From NCBI RefSeq assembly GCF_015644665.1, contig NZ_JADOBQ010000006.1:186001-250000 (forward strand): DNA of 64,000 nt, given 5' to 3'. The position numbers and the translations under genes are program-made. Below the pieces are notes generated by a model, which saw nothing but the letters and a program-made list of their open reading frames with translations, searched no databases and was not told where the DNA came from. The number at the start of each line of letters is the position of its first letter. Position 1 is the first letter of the stretch. This document shows, piece after piece, positions 9,674 through 17,991 of the stretch. This DNA is from Roseobacter sp. MH60115. Lineage in GTDB: Bacteria; Pseudomonadota; Alphaproteobacteria; Rhodobacterales; Rhodobacteraceae.

Positions 9674-9749
9674 ACTGCTCGATAGGTTTCTTGCCTGTAT
9701 GAAACCTGCCTCAATAACTTAACGCCTGCCTTGTGCAGGCGTTTTTTTT
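9674..9749 (+). ncRNA. Candidate small RNA with two hairpins and a U tail
   Basis: The predicted transcript is about 76 nt. The first hairpin has a perfect 7-bp stem, AGGTTTC (9684-9690) with GAAACCT (9701-9707), and a 10-nt loop. The second is a strong intrinsic terminator at 9721-9749. Upstream is a well-spaced promoter. The terminator cannot serve a protein gene: on this strand the nearest upstream gene ends about 2 kb away, and the adjacent binding-protein gene is on the other strand. No reading frame worth the name lies between promoter and terminator. The family is not one I recognise; it lacks the CCUCCUCCC loops of the Rhodobacter CcsR RNAs. Confidence 0.5.
9721..9749 (+). terminator. 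Rho-independent terminator
   Basis: A perfect 9-bp stem AACGCCTGC/GCAGGCGTT with a 5-nt loop CTTGT runs into eight consecutive T on the plus strand (two in the stem, six beyond). There is no matching T run for the minus strand, so it is directional. It ends the candidate small RNA and insulates bdhA. Confidence 0.8.
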
Positions 9750-9898
9750 GGCCCCCTCCTGTTCCGGAAATGATCTGCACTGGGTTGTGCGCTTCCGCGC
9801 CGCTCACAACTGCAGGTGTGAAAGACGTTTCCTTTGCACGCGCAGCAAGGCATGATGTGTGCAACGCAGCATTTTTTCGCAGGGAAGGGTCCCCAACT

Positions 9899-10684
9899 AT
9901 GGCATTCGAGATTTCACTGCCTGGCAAAACCGCCGTCATCACCGGGTCGAACTCCGGCATTGGTCTGGGCATCGCGTGGGAGCTGGCCAAGGCGGGCGCG
10001 GACATCGTGCTCAATTCCTTTACCGACACTGAGGAGGATCATGCGCTGGCCAAGGAGATGGCGGAGGCCACGGGTGTCACTGCGCGCTACATTCAGGCGG
10101 ACATGTCCAAGGGCGATGACTGCCGCCGCCTGGTCGAGGATGCGGGCACATGCGATATCCTTGTGAACAACGCCGGTATCCAGCACGTCGCGGCGATCCC
10201 GGACTTTCCGGTGGAGAAATGGGATGCGATCATCGCCATCAACATGTCCTCGGCCTTTCACACCACGGCCATTGCCCTGCCAATGATGCGCAAGGCCGGG
10301 TGGGGGCGGGTGATCAACATCGCCTCGGCGCATGGGCTGACGGCCTCGCCCTACAAATCAGCCTATATCGCGGCGAAACACGGGGTTGTCGGCTTGACCA
10401 AGACCACCGCGCTGGAGACCGCCAAGGAACCGATCACCGCCAATGCCATCTGCCCCGGCTACGTGCTGACGCCGATCGTGGAGAAACAGATCCCCGATAC
10501 GATGAAGGAATATGACATGAGCCGCGAGGAAGTGATCGAAAATGTCATGCTGACGCGGCAGCCGTCCAAGGAGTTTGCCACCGTCGAGCAGATGGGGGGC
10601 ACGGCGACCTTCCTGTGCTCGGATGCCGCCGCGCAGATCACCGGCACGACGATCAGCGTCGATGGCGGCTGGACGGCGCTTTAA
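9899..10684 (+). CDS. bdhA: D-beta-hydroxybutyrate dehydrogenase
   Basis: This 261-residue short-chain dehydrogenase interconverts 3-hydroxybutyrate and acetoacetate with NAD, a step in polyhydroxybutyrate turnover. The Rossmann motif GSNSGIGLGIA is at about residues 14-24, NNAG near 90, and the catalytic Ser...Tyr-x3-Lys set is NIASAHGL followed by YIAAK. The C-terminal GTTISVDGGWTAL matches 3-hydroxybutyrate dehydrogenases closely. The ATG at 9899 is preceded by AGGGAAGG; the frame is open further upstream but without a better start. It is followed 61 nt later by a patatin-like gene on the same strand, which suggests a joint role in carbon-storage or lipid metabolism. Confidence 0.9.
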   Translation: MAFEISLPGKTAVITGSNSGIGLGIAWELAKAGADIVLNSFTDTEEDHALAKEMAEATGVTARYIQADMSKGDDCRRLVEDAGTCDILVNNAGIQHVAAIPDFPVEKWDAIIAINMSSAFHTTAIALPMMRKAGWGRVINIASAHGLTASPYKSAYIAAKHGVVGLTKTTALETAKEPITANAICPGYVLTPIVEKQIPDTMKEYDMSREEVIENVMLTRQPSKEFATVEQMGGTATFLCSDAAAQITGTTISVDGGWTAL

Positions 10685-10692
10685 GAGATTTC

Positions 10693-10726
10693 TTGCCTCC
10701 GGCGGGGATATTTTCAGCCAGAAGAA
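10693..10726 (+). repeat. Single copy of a probable Rhodobacteraceae intergenic repeat
   Basis: The gap between bdhA and the patatin gene contains GCCTCCGGCGGGGATATTTT followed by CAGCCAGAAGAA. I recall close variants of this motif between genes in many Rhodobacteraceae genomes, usually just after a stop codon. Only one copy was found in this window, so the assignment rests on memory rather than on repetition seen here. Confidence 0.4.
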
Positions 10727-10745
10727 ACAAGGAAGGACGCGGGCG

Positions 10746-11783
10746 ATGGCGGTAAAGCGGATCAATCTGGCGTTGCAGGGCGGGGGCGCACATGGCGCCT
10801 TTACCTGGGGGGTTCTCGACCGGCTTTTGTGTGAGGAGGATATCGAGATCTCCGCGATTTCCGGCACCTCGGCGGGGGCGCTCAATGGCGCGGCGCTCAA
10901 GGCGGGGATGATCGAGGGCGGGCGTCAGGGGGCGCGCGATCGGCTGGATTGGCTGTGGAAAGAGGTCGGCGCGCGACCGGATTTGCATTTGCCAGCCTGG
11001 ATGGTGCCGTTCTCACTGGGCGATTTCAGCCATGCGCTAGAGTATTCCTGGCCGGTGATGGCCGCCGATGCCTGGTCGCGGGCGGTCTCGCCCTATGCCT
11101 ACGGTCCGCTCTACCGCAATCCGCTGCGCGGCATTGTCGAGAAATTCGATCTGGACGCGGTCCATGAGGAAGGCGGCAAAGGTCCGTGTCTCTTTATCTG
11201 TGCCACCCGCGTGCGCAATGGCAAGGTGCGGGTCTTCAAGGACAGTGAGATCAGCACCGATGCCATTCTTGCCTCTGCCTGTCTGCCGACGGTGTTTCAG
11301 GCGGTGGAGGTTGAAGATGCCGAGACCGGTCTGACCGAAGCCTTCTGGGACGGCGGATATACCGGTAATCCGGCGCTTTTCCCACTGTTCAACCCGTCGC
11401 TGCCGGACGATATCCTGATCATCAACATCAACCCGCTGGAACGCACCGAGCTGCCGCGCTCGGCCCAGGCGATCCAGAACCGCATCAACGAGATCAGCTT
11501 CAACTCGTCGCTGCTGCGCGAGTTGCGGGCCATCGAATTCGTGCAACGGCTGCTGGAACGCGGCGAGTTATCGACCGAGCAGAAAAGCCGTGTGCTGATC
11601 CATATGGTGGCGGATGACGCGCTGATGAATGAGCTGTCCGTGGCGACCAAGCTGGTGCCGACCCCCTTCACGCTGTCACGGCTCAAGACCGCCGGGCAAC
11701 AGGCGGCGGAGACCTTCATCACCCATCATAAAAACGATCTGAACAAGCGCAGTTCGGTCGATCTGGTGGATATGTTTCAGTAG
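10746..11783 (+). CDS. Patatin-like phospholipase
   Basis: This 345-residue protein of the bacterial patatin family has the oxyanion-hole stretch GGGAHG near residue 13, the nucleophile elbow GTSAG near residue 39, and the catalytic aspartate in DGGY near residue 200. No signal peptide is visible, so it is cytoplasmic. It follows bdhA by 61 nt on the same strand, a pairing that fits hydrolysis of storage or membrane lipid esters. The ATG at 10746 with AAGGAAGGAC upstream is chosen over frames open further left, which would run into the end of bdhA. It meets the convergent DUF502 gene with a one-base gap. Confidence 0.85.
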   Translation: MAVKRINLALQGGGAHGAFTWGVLDRLLCEEDIEISAISGTSAGALNGAALKAGMIEGGRQGARDRLDWLWKEVGARPDLHLPAWMVPFSLGDFSHALEYSWPVMAADAWSRAVSPYAYGPLYRNPLRGIVEKFDLDAVHEEGGKGPCLFICATRVRNGKVRVFKDSEISTDAILASACLPTVFQAVEVEDAETGLTEAFWDGGYTGNPALFPLFNPSLPDDILIININPLERTELPRSAQAIQNRINEISFNSSLLRELRAIEFVQRLLERGELSTEQKSRVLIHMVADDALMNELSVATKLVPTPFTLSRLKTAGQQAAETFITHHKNDLNKRSSVDLVDMFQ

Positions 11784-11784
11784 G

Positions 11785-12504
11785 TCAGGCGCTGATTTCA
11801 GGCACCGGATTTGTCGGATCCTTGCCGTTGGGGTAGACCAGCCCGGCGGAGATCACCAGTTTCGCGGCATCCTCCACGGTCATGTCCAACTCGATGACGT
11901 CTGTCTCCGGAAAGAACAGCAAAAAGCCCGATGTCGGGTTGGGCGTGGTGGGTACGAAGATGCTGAGCATCGGCGCGCCATCATTGCCGCGCATGGCCAC
12001 TTCGCCCTTGGTGGTGGTCGAGATGAAGCCGATCGCCCAGATGCCCCTGCGCGGGTATTCGATCAGGCAGGCCTTTTCAAAGGACCGTTCCGATTGTGCA
12101 AAGACAGTTTCGGAAATCTGCTTGATGCCGGAATAGATCGTGCGGACAACCGGCGTGCGTTCCACCAGGCTTTCGCCGTAGCGGATGAGGGAGCGCCCGA
12201 TGAGGCCCTTGGCCATCCAGCCAACGACGATGGTGAAGATCAGGAAAATCACGACGCCGATGCCGCGGATGTTGATCTGGATTTCGGGGTCGAGCCCCAG
12301 CCAGTCCTGCAGCAATCGGTCAGGCTGGTAGTTGCCGGGCACCAGCGGCAGGACAAAGCCGTCGATCCACCCCACAACCGACCAGATCAGCCAGATCGTC
12401 AGGCCCACCGGAGCGATCACGACAAGCCCTGTCAGAAACGATGCGCGCAGTCGGCTCAGGAGGCTGCCGCGCGCGGGGGGCTCTGGATCAAACGGAGTAT
12501 TCAT
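11785..12504 (-). CDS. DUF502 family inner-membrane protein
   Basis: This 239-residue protein has two N-terminal membrane segments (about residues 22-45 and 75-100, including GVVIFLIFTIVVGWMAKG) and a soluble C-terminal domain with the family pattern LIEYPRRGIWAIGFIS and FVPTTPNPTSGFLLFFPE. DUF502 members are widespread in proteobacteria and plants; their biochemical function is not established. It lies downstream of psuG on the same strand with a 76-nt gap and may be transcribed with it. Confidence 0.88.
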   Translation of the reverse strand: MNTPFDPEPPARGSLLSRLRASFLTGLVVIAPVGLTIWLIWSVVGWIDGFVLPLVPGNYQPDRLLQDWLGLDPEIQINIRGIGVVIFLIFTIVVGWMAKGLIGRSLIRYGESLVERTPVVRTIYSGIKQISETVFAQSERSFEKACLIEYPRRGIWAIGFISTTTKGEVAMRGNDGAPMLSIFVPTTPNPTSGFLLFFPETDVIELDMTVEDAAKLVISAGLVYPNGKDPTNPVPEISA

Positions 12505-12580
12505 AACGCTTCTCTAACTGACGTCCCTCGTAGGTAGGGGCAATACCCGGGCTGCACAATGAAATTGCAACAGCCGCGCA

Positions 12581-13513
12581 TCAACTTCCCGTATCCCGCG
12601 AAAGCGTGGCCAATTCCGATGCAATCTCGGCAGCCAACCGGGCGTTGTTGCGCACCAGCGCGATGTTCGCGGTCAGAGATCGACCTTCCGTAAGCTCGAA
12701 AATCCGCTGCAGCAGGTAAGGGGTCACCGCCTTGCCGCGGATGCCATGGGCATCCGCATCCGCCTGCGCCTGTGCGATGATCGGCGCAAGGGTGGCCGCC
12801 GCGATCTCATCATCTGCCGGGATCGGGTTCGCCACCAGCTGGCCACCCGGCAGACCGAGCAGGCCGCGCATGTGCTGGGCGCGCGCAATCTCGGCGGCAC
12901 TGTCCATGCGCAGGGGGGCCTTGAGGGGTGACGAGGCGCTCCAGAAGGCCGGGAAGCTGTCCTGTCCCACGACGATCACCGGCACACCCTGGGTCTCCAG
13001 CACTTCCAGCGTCTTGTCCACGTCCAGAATGGCCTTGGCCCCGGCGGCCACCACCGTTACCGGGGTCTGGGCCAGTTCCATCAGGTCGGCGGAGATGTCG
13101 AAATTATCCTCCGCACCCCGGTGCACGCCGCCGATGCCCCCGGTGCCAAAGACCTTGATCCCCGCAAGATGCGCGGCGATCATCGTCGCCGCCACGGTGG
13201 TTGCACCGGTGCCGCCGCTGGCCATGCAGGCGGCCAGATCGGCGCGCGACAGTTTGGCGACCCCCTTGGCCTGCGCGAGTGTTTCCAGCTGGCTGACATC
13301 GAGGCCGATGTGCAGCGTGCCCTCGATCACCGCGATGGTGGCCGGGGTTGCACCGGCGGCGCGGATATCGTCCTCCACCTGCCGCGCGACCTCGAGGTTT
13401 TGCGGATAGGGCATGCCGTGCGTGATGATCGTGCTCTCCAGCGCGACCACGGGCTTGCCAGTGGCAAGGGCGGCGGAAACCTCGGCGGAATGGAGCAGGG
13501 GCAGGGGGGTCAT
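12581..13513 (-). CDS. psuG: Pseudouridine-5'-phosphate glycosidase
   Basis: This 310-residue enzyme splits pseudouridine 5'-phosphate into uracil and ribose 5-phosphate, the second step of pseudouridine salvage. Family-typical stretches include ALESTIITHGMPYPQN at the N-terminus, GGTGATTVAATMIAAH near residue 100, GTGGIGGVHRG near 125 and the C-terminal RGKAVTPYLLQRIFELT. Length is usual for the family. The start overlaps the stop of the upstream sugar-kinase gene by 4 nt (ATGA), forming a tight psuK-psuG pair. Confidence 0.93.
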   Translation of the reverse strand: MTPLPLLHSAEVSAALATGKPVVALESTIITHGMPYPQNLEVARQVEDDIRAAGATPATIAVIEGTLHIGLDVSQLETLAQAKGVAKLSRADLAACMASGGTGATTVAATMIAAHLAGIKVFGTGGIGGVHRGAEDNFDISADLMELAQTPVTVVAAGAKAILDVDKTLEVLETQGVPVIVVGQDSFPAFWSASSPLKAPLRMDSAAEIARAQHMRGLLGLPGGQLVANPIPADDEIAAATLAPIIAQAQADADAHGIRGKAVTPYLLQRIFELTEGRSLTANIALVRNNARLAAEIASELATLSRDTGS

Positions 13514-14403
13514 AGGGCAGTTTCTCCAGAAACATAGGTGGCGGCGGCATGCAGGGCACGGCGCAGGGCGTCTTCGGCTGTCGCGCCGTCGGCATCGGCC
13601 GCGATATGGGCAGCCATGAAGGTATCACCGGCACCGGTGACGCGGGTCACCAGCACCTGCGGGGGTGTCTGGGTCAGCAACCCGTCCGGCCGCCCTTCGG
13701 TCGCATCGGACCCGCCGTCGGTGACCAGCACGCGCGCCGCACCCCGTGTCAGCAAGCCTTCTGCGGCGTTGCGGGAATCGCTGAACTTGCGCTGGCAGAG
13801 CAGGCCGGCCTCTTCGAGGTTCACATAGAGCGTGCCGCGCCCGCCCTGCACGAAAGGCGCCAGCCGTTCCGCCTTGCCGGGTGAGGCCGGGGCCACGCGC
13901 AAATCCGCCTTGGCCAGCACCGGGCTGCGGGCGATATCGCTCAGCAGATCCAGTTTCAGATTGCCGTCGAGGGCCACAAGACCTTCAAAGGGCGCCTCGG
14001 ATGTGGCCAGCCGCCCGTCGGTCAGCGCGGCAAGTATCTTGGAGCCTGCCGCCTCCAGCGAATGCGCATCAGCAATGGCGGCGATCAGCCCGTTGGCGCC
14101 CTCAACCGCCATGTAGATGTCGGTGGGCAGATCGTCGGAGCGATAGATGGTCTCGGTAATCATGCCCCGCGCCGCACAGGCCGCCATCAGCTCATCGCCC
14201 TCCGCATCGCGGCCAATGGCGGTCAACAGCGCCGGGGTCAGGCCAAAGCGCACAAGCGTCATGGCGATGTTCATCGCCACGCCCCCCGGCAGCCGCGTGA
14301 TGCGCCCGGGCACGTCCGACCCCTGCCGCATGGCGCTTGCCGACCTTCCGATCACGTCCCAAAGGACGGAGCCAATGCACAGGATATCGGGTGTTGCAGT
14401 CAT
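13510..14403 (-). CDS. psuK: PfkB-family kinase, probable pseudouridine kinase
   Basis: This 297-residue ribokinase-like enzyme has the N-terminal PfkB signature LPGGVAMNIAMTLVRFG and the C-terminal signature VTGAGDTFMAAH, whose Asp is the catalytic base. On its own the fold only says sugar or nucleoside kinase. The 4-nt overlap with psuG and the shared orientation make pseudouridine kinase by far the most likely role. The pathway phosphorylates pseudouridine from RNA turnover and feeds uracil and ribose 5-phosphate to central metabolism. No nucleoside transporter is adjacent. Confidence 0.85.
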   Translation of the reverse strand: MTATPDILCIGSVLWDVIGRSASAMRQGSDVPGRITRLPGGVAMNIAMTLVRFGLTPALLTAIGRDAEGDELMAACAARGMITETIYRSDDLPTDIYMAVEGANGLIAAIADAHSLEAAGSKILAALTDGRLATSEAPFEGLVALDGNLKLDLLSDIARSPVLAKADLRVAPASPGKAERLAPFVQGGRGTLYVNLEEAGLLCQRKFSDSRNAAEGLLTRGAARVLVTDGGSDATEGRPDGLLTQTPPQVLVTRVTGAGDTFMAAHIAADADGATAEDALRRALHAAATYVSGETAL

Positions 14404-14445
14404 AGAGGTCTTCTGACCGGGAATGTGGCGAGGTTCAAGGGTGCC

Positions 14446-15270
14446 TCACTCCGGCACGGCAAAAGTCAACGCCGCCCAGAGCGTTTCCCAAACGGGCGCC
14501 GTCTCCGAGGTGCCCGCCTCTGGGCTGGGGCGGAGCACGACCGCGTCCAGCAGGTAGCTGTGCCCGGAAGTCACCGAGACGCTTGCCTCACCGGCGGCAT
14601 CGGTCCGGGTCAGGCTCACGGTCACCGCGCCATCCGGGGCACGGTCGAAGATTTCCACCTGCGCATCTGCACGCGGCACGTCCTGATAGAGCACCTGCAC
14701 GCGCATCTGCCCGTCGAACTCGCGCGCATAGGGGTTTGTCAGGGCCACGAATTCGGTGTCCATCCCGAACGCCCGGTCTTGTCCTGTCCCGCTGCCCACG
14801 GCGATCAGCGCCTTGGCGTGGCGTGTATAGCTTTCGCGGAACCCCTCTTGCGGCCATCCGGCGGCCAGATGATCACTGGCGGCGGTGGTGAAATCCTTGT
14901 GATCGGCGAATTTCAGAAACTTTTCCCATATCTTGTAGGTCAGCCGTGAGGGCGCGGTTTCGTGCAGGACCACCAGCAGCCCGTCCTGATCGGGCGCCGT
15001 GCCCTGCAGCGCGGGCGTATCGCCCATCCGGCCATCCACCGCCGTGATCTTTTCGCCCATTGCCATCTCGAAGCGGGTGAAGCGATTTTCGAACCACGCC
15101 AGTGATGTGCCTTTGAAGTTCTCGCCATTGCGCAGGCTCGCCACCACCGGTGCACCCGGGTCGATCAGATATTTTTTTGGCTCAATCCAAAACTCATGGC
15201 CAACGGCAGACGTAGAGGTTAGCAGTAACGCAACGAAAAAAAATCGTGAGACACCCATGAGATCATCCAT
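14446..15270 (-). CDS. DUF4198 family periplasmic protein
   Basis: This 274-residue exported protein has a signal peptide (FFFVALLLTSTSAVGHEFWIEP, cleavage near residue 23) and begins the mature region with the HEFWIEP motif typical of DUF4198. Members of this family often lie beside metal-uptake genes; the function is not proven. The start is either ATG 15270 (AGGG 8 nt upstream) or ATG 15258. With the first choice the gene overlaps the divergent hupE-like gene by 14 bp. The shared neighbourhood with a HupE/UreJ-family protein supports a role in nickel or cobalt handling. Confidence 0.82.
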   Translation of the reverse strand: MDDLMGVSRFFFVALLLTSTSAVGHEFWIEPKKYLIDPGAPVVASLRNGENFKGTSLAWFENRFTRFEMAMGEKITAVDGRMGDTPALQGTAPDQDGLLVVLHETAPSRLTYKIWEKFLKFADHKDFTTAASDHLAAGWPQEGFRESYTRHAKALIAVGSGTGQDRAFGMDTEFVALTNPYAREFDGQMRVQVLYQDVPRADAQVEIFDRAPDGAVTVSLTRTDAAGEASVSVTSGHSYLLDAVVLRPSPEAGTSETAPVWETLWAALTFAVPE

Positions 15271-16402
15271 TCAACTTACCCTGCTCAAGCTGTTTCTTTT
15301 GGCGCTTTTGTCAACCGTGAGCCTGTGGTCCGCCCCCTCACGCGGCACGGCACATGAGCTTGTCCCGACAATTGCCGATCTGTCGGTTGAGGAGGGAGAG
15401 CGGGTGGTTCTGGATCTGCGCATCAACCTGGAGGCATTTCTCTCCGGCGTTGATCTCGACGCGGTGGAAAACACCAATGACGACGACGCGGGCGATGTCT
15501 ACACGAACCTGCGGGCCCTGACGCCGGAAGCGCTGGCGGAACAGGTGCCCCAGCTGATCGCGCTCTGGAACGCCGCCCCCCTGGCGGAGGCTGGCGCGGC
15601 GCTGGAGTTCAGACAGAGCGCTCTGGATGTGCCGGACGGGATCGATATCGAACTGCCCCGCATCTCCCTGCTGACGCTGACCGCACCATTGCCGGACGGG
15701 GCGGCGGAGGTGATGGTGAACTGGCCTATGGGTTCCGGGGCGCTGGTCCTGCGCCAGCAGGGCGTCGAGGAACCCTATACCGGGTACCTCACGGGCGGCG
15801 AGAGCAGCCCGCCGATTGCCATCGCGGGGGGCGGGGCCGAAACGTCGATGCAGGCCTTTCTGAACTACATCCCGGTGGGTTTCGATCACATTCTGCCCAA
15901 AGGCCTCGATCACATCCTCTTTGTCCTGGGGCTTTTCTTCCTCAGCACCCGGTTGAGCCCCCTGATCTGGCAGGTCAGCGCCTTCACGCTGGCGCATACC
16001 GTGACACTCGCGCTCGGCGCGCTCGGCTGGGTAAACATCCCCGGCGAGATCGTGGAGCCGCTGATTGCCGCCTCCATCGTCTATGTGGCCATCGAAAATG
16101 TCTTTACCTCTGGCCTGAACCCCTGGCGTCCGGCGGTGATCTTTGCCTTCGGGCTGTTGCACGGCCTTGGGTTCGCCTCGGTGCTGGGGGACTTCGGCCT
16201 GCCGCCCGGACAGTTCCTGCCTGCCTTGATCGGCTTCAACATCGGCGTGGAAATCGGGCAGCTGACGGTGATCGCCATCGCCTTCTTGCTGGTCGGTTGG
16301 TTCGCCAAGAAGACGTGGTACCGGGCGCGGATTGCGGTGCCTGCCTCCTGCGTGATCGCGGCGGTTGGCGCCTATTGGTTCGTGGAGCGCGTCTTCCTCT
16401 AA
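15257..16402 (+). CDS. HupE/UreJ family membrane protein
   Basis: This 381-residue protein has a signal peptide (LLKLFLLALLSTVSLWSAPSRGTA), then a periplasmic domain of about 170 residues and a C-terminal HupE/UreJ_2 domain of five or six helices with the characteristic GFDHILPKGLDHILFVLGLFFL and HGLGFASVL. HupE and UreJ proteins are linked to nickel supply for hydrogenase and urease. The ATG at 15257 is chosen because it places the signal peptide correctly; the frame is open for 250 nt upstream, but only inside the antisense gene. No hydrogenase or urease gene lies in the window. Confidence 0.85.
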   Translation: MRSSIQLTLLKLFLLALLSTVSLWSAPSRGTAHELVPTIADLSVEEGERVVLDLRINLEAFLSGVDLDAVENTNDDDAGDVYTNLRALTPEALAEQVPQLIALWNAAPLAEAGAALEFRQSALDVPDGIDIELPRISLLTLTAPLPDGAAEVMVNWPMGSGALVLRQQGVEEPYTGYLTGGESSPPIAIAGGGAETSMQAFLNYIPVGFDHILPKGLDHILFVLGLFFLSTRLSPLIWQVSAFTLAHTVTLALGALGWVNIPGEIVEPLIAASIVYVAIENVFTSGLNPWRPAVIFAFGLLHGLGFASVLGDFGLPPGQFLPALIGFNIGVEIGQLTVIAIAFLLVGWFAKKTWYRARIAVPASCVIAAVGAYWFVERVFL

Positions 16403-16406
16403 CGCG

Positions 16407-17027
16407 CTAGGCCATGGCGGAGGCAAGCGCGCCAAGCGCCTTGACCGGGTCGTCGCTGGCCCAGATTTCTTCGCCGAGGCCAAAGAAATCGGTATAGGGC
16501 GCAAGCTGTGCGATCATCGCCGCATCCAGCGCGCCCTCGGCCACGATGGGCACTTCGATCACCTCTGACCACCACTGAAAGAGGTCCATATCGGCAAAGC
16601 TGCCGTCCCCCAGGGCAGAGGCCTGCACCGGGCCGAAGCTGACGTAATCCGCACCGGCCTCGCCTGCGCTCATCCCGTCGTGGCGCGAGGTCCCGCAGAA
16701 GGTACCGACAATGGCATCCTCGCCCAGGGCCTTGCGCGTCTCGCGCACGGAACGGGCCGCGTCCGTCAGATGCACGCCATCCAGCCCCAACCGGTCCGAC
16801 AACAGCGTGTGATCGGTCAGCACCAGCGCGATGTCGCGGGCATGGGTCACCTCGCGCAGCGCGTCCGCCGTGCGGGCAAGACGGTCTTCATCGCGGGTGG
16901 CCAGGTCGAGCCGCACGCAGGCCACGGGATGGGCATCCAGAACCGAGGCAAGAAGGTCGGGAAATCTGCTCAGCTCAACCTCTGGCGGGGTTATCAGGTA
17001 GAGCTGCGGTTGCTCGGGCGTGTCCAT
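16407..17027 (-). CDS. Divergent thiamine-phosphate-synthase-like protein
   Basis: This 206-residue TIM-barrel protein is related to ThiE. It keeps the family order LYLITPP at the N-terminus, LTDHTLLSDRLGLDGVHLTD in the middle and GADYVSFGPV before the C-terminal third. It departs from catalytic ThiE where the phosphate-binding PTxTK segment should follow the Gly-Pro: here the sequence is QASALGDGS. The glycine-rich IGGI segment is replaced by VAEGAL. It may therefore be a paralog with another role. No other thiamine gene and no TPP-riboswitch-like leader is seen. It ends 4 nt from the convergent hupE-like gene. Confidence 0.7.
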   Translation of the reverse strand: MDTPEQPQLYLITPPEVELSRFPDLLASVLDAHPVACVRLDLATRDEDRLARTADALREVTHARDIALVLTDHTLLSDRLGLDGVHLTDAARSVRETRKALGEDAIVGTFCGTSRHDGMSAGEAGADYVSFGPVQASALGDGSFADMDLFQWWSEVIEVPIVAEGALDAAMIAQLAPYTDFFGLGEEIWASDDPVKALGALASAMA

Positions 17028-17169
17028 GGGCCGTCCTTTGGAAGTCTTTTTCCGAGCAGTAGCGCAAGTGACGGTGAATGAAAACTTTTATGCCATCATA
17101 GGGGCCATTTCGACGCCGTAAAAAGCGCCCACGCTTGCGGCAGGGCGCATCGCCCCGTATGAGGCCGGT

Positions 17170-17925
17170 ATGAGCCTGCCTGTCGAACACCCCAGCATCC
17201 CCGCCTTTGTCCTCGTGCGCCCGCAGATGGGCGAAAACATCGGGGCTGCCGCACGGGCGATGTGGAATTTCGGGCTGGACCGCATGCGCATCGTGGCCCC
17301 GCGCGACGGCTGGCCCAACCAGAGCGCCGTGGCTATGGCCAGCGGCGCGGGGCGGCTGCTGGACGAGGCCTTGCTGACCGACGATCTGCCCGGGGCCATC
17401 GGCGACAGCACTTTTGTTTTTGCCACCACCGCGCGGTCGCGGGATCTGACCAAACCGATCTACAGCCCCGAAGCCGCCATGCGCCTCGCCGCCGAGAAAA
17501 TCGCGCAAGGACAACGGGTTTCGGTACTCTTTGGGCCGGAGCGTGCCGGGCTGGAGAACGACGACATTGCCCGCGCCAATGCGATCATCTCTGTGCCGGT
17601 GAACCCGGCCTTTGCCTCGCTTAACCTCGCACAATGTGTGCTGCTGGTGGGCTATGAATGGATGCGTGCCGTGGGGGACGTGACTGCCCAAACCACCGAG
17701 ATGGCGGGCACTGACTGGGCCGAGGCAATCGAGATCGAGCATCTGGCAAACCACTATCAGGACCGCATGGAAGAGGCCGGTTTCTTCTTCCCGGAACACA
17801 AGGCCCACTCCATGCGCACCAACCTGCGCAACATGTGGAGCCGCATGCCGCTGACCCGTGCGGATGTGCAGATGATGCACGGCATGCTGCGCCAGCTGGT
17901 CCGCTGGAAGATGCGCGGTGATTAG
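17170..17925 (+). CDS. TrmJ-type tRNA/rRNA 2'-O-methyltransferase (SpoU family)
   Basis: This 251-residue SPOUT methyltransferase has motif 1 as ENIGAAARAMWNFGLDRMRI near residues 18-37, motif 2 as VLFGPERAGLEND near 119, and motif 3 as SLNLAQCVLLVGYEWMRA near 152. These form the SAM-binding trefoil knot. The C-terminal extension of about 80 residues is as in TrmJ, which modifies position 32 of tRNA anticodon loops. The exact target cannot be read from the sequence. It precedes the heme A synthase gene with a 66-nt gap. Confidence 0.88.
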   Translation: MSLPVEHPSIPAFVLVRPQMGENIGAAARAMWNFGLDRMRIVAPRDGWPNQSAVAMASGAGRLLDEALLTDDLPGAIGDSTFVFATTARSRDLTKPIYSPEAAMRLAAEKIAQGQRVSVLFGPERAGLENDDIARANAIISVPVNPAFASLNLAQCVLLVGYEWMRAVGDVTAQTTEMAGTDWAEAIEIEHLANHYQDRMEEAGFFFPEHKAHSMRTNLRNMWSRMPLTRADVQMMHGMLRQLVRWKMRGD

Positions 17926-17991
17926 ACGCGCTGGACGCGCCTGCACACAGGAATTAGGTATGCAGCGCAAGAGTAAAACAAGGACGTGCAG

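Noticed and set aside
17028-17169. TPP riboswitch ahead of the ThiE-like gene
   Set aside because: No CTGAGA or other conserved thi-box strings are seen on the minus strand.
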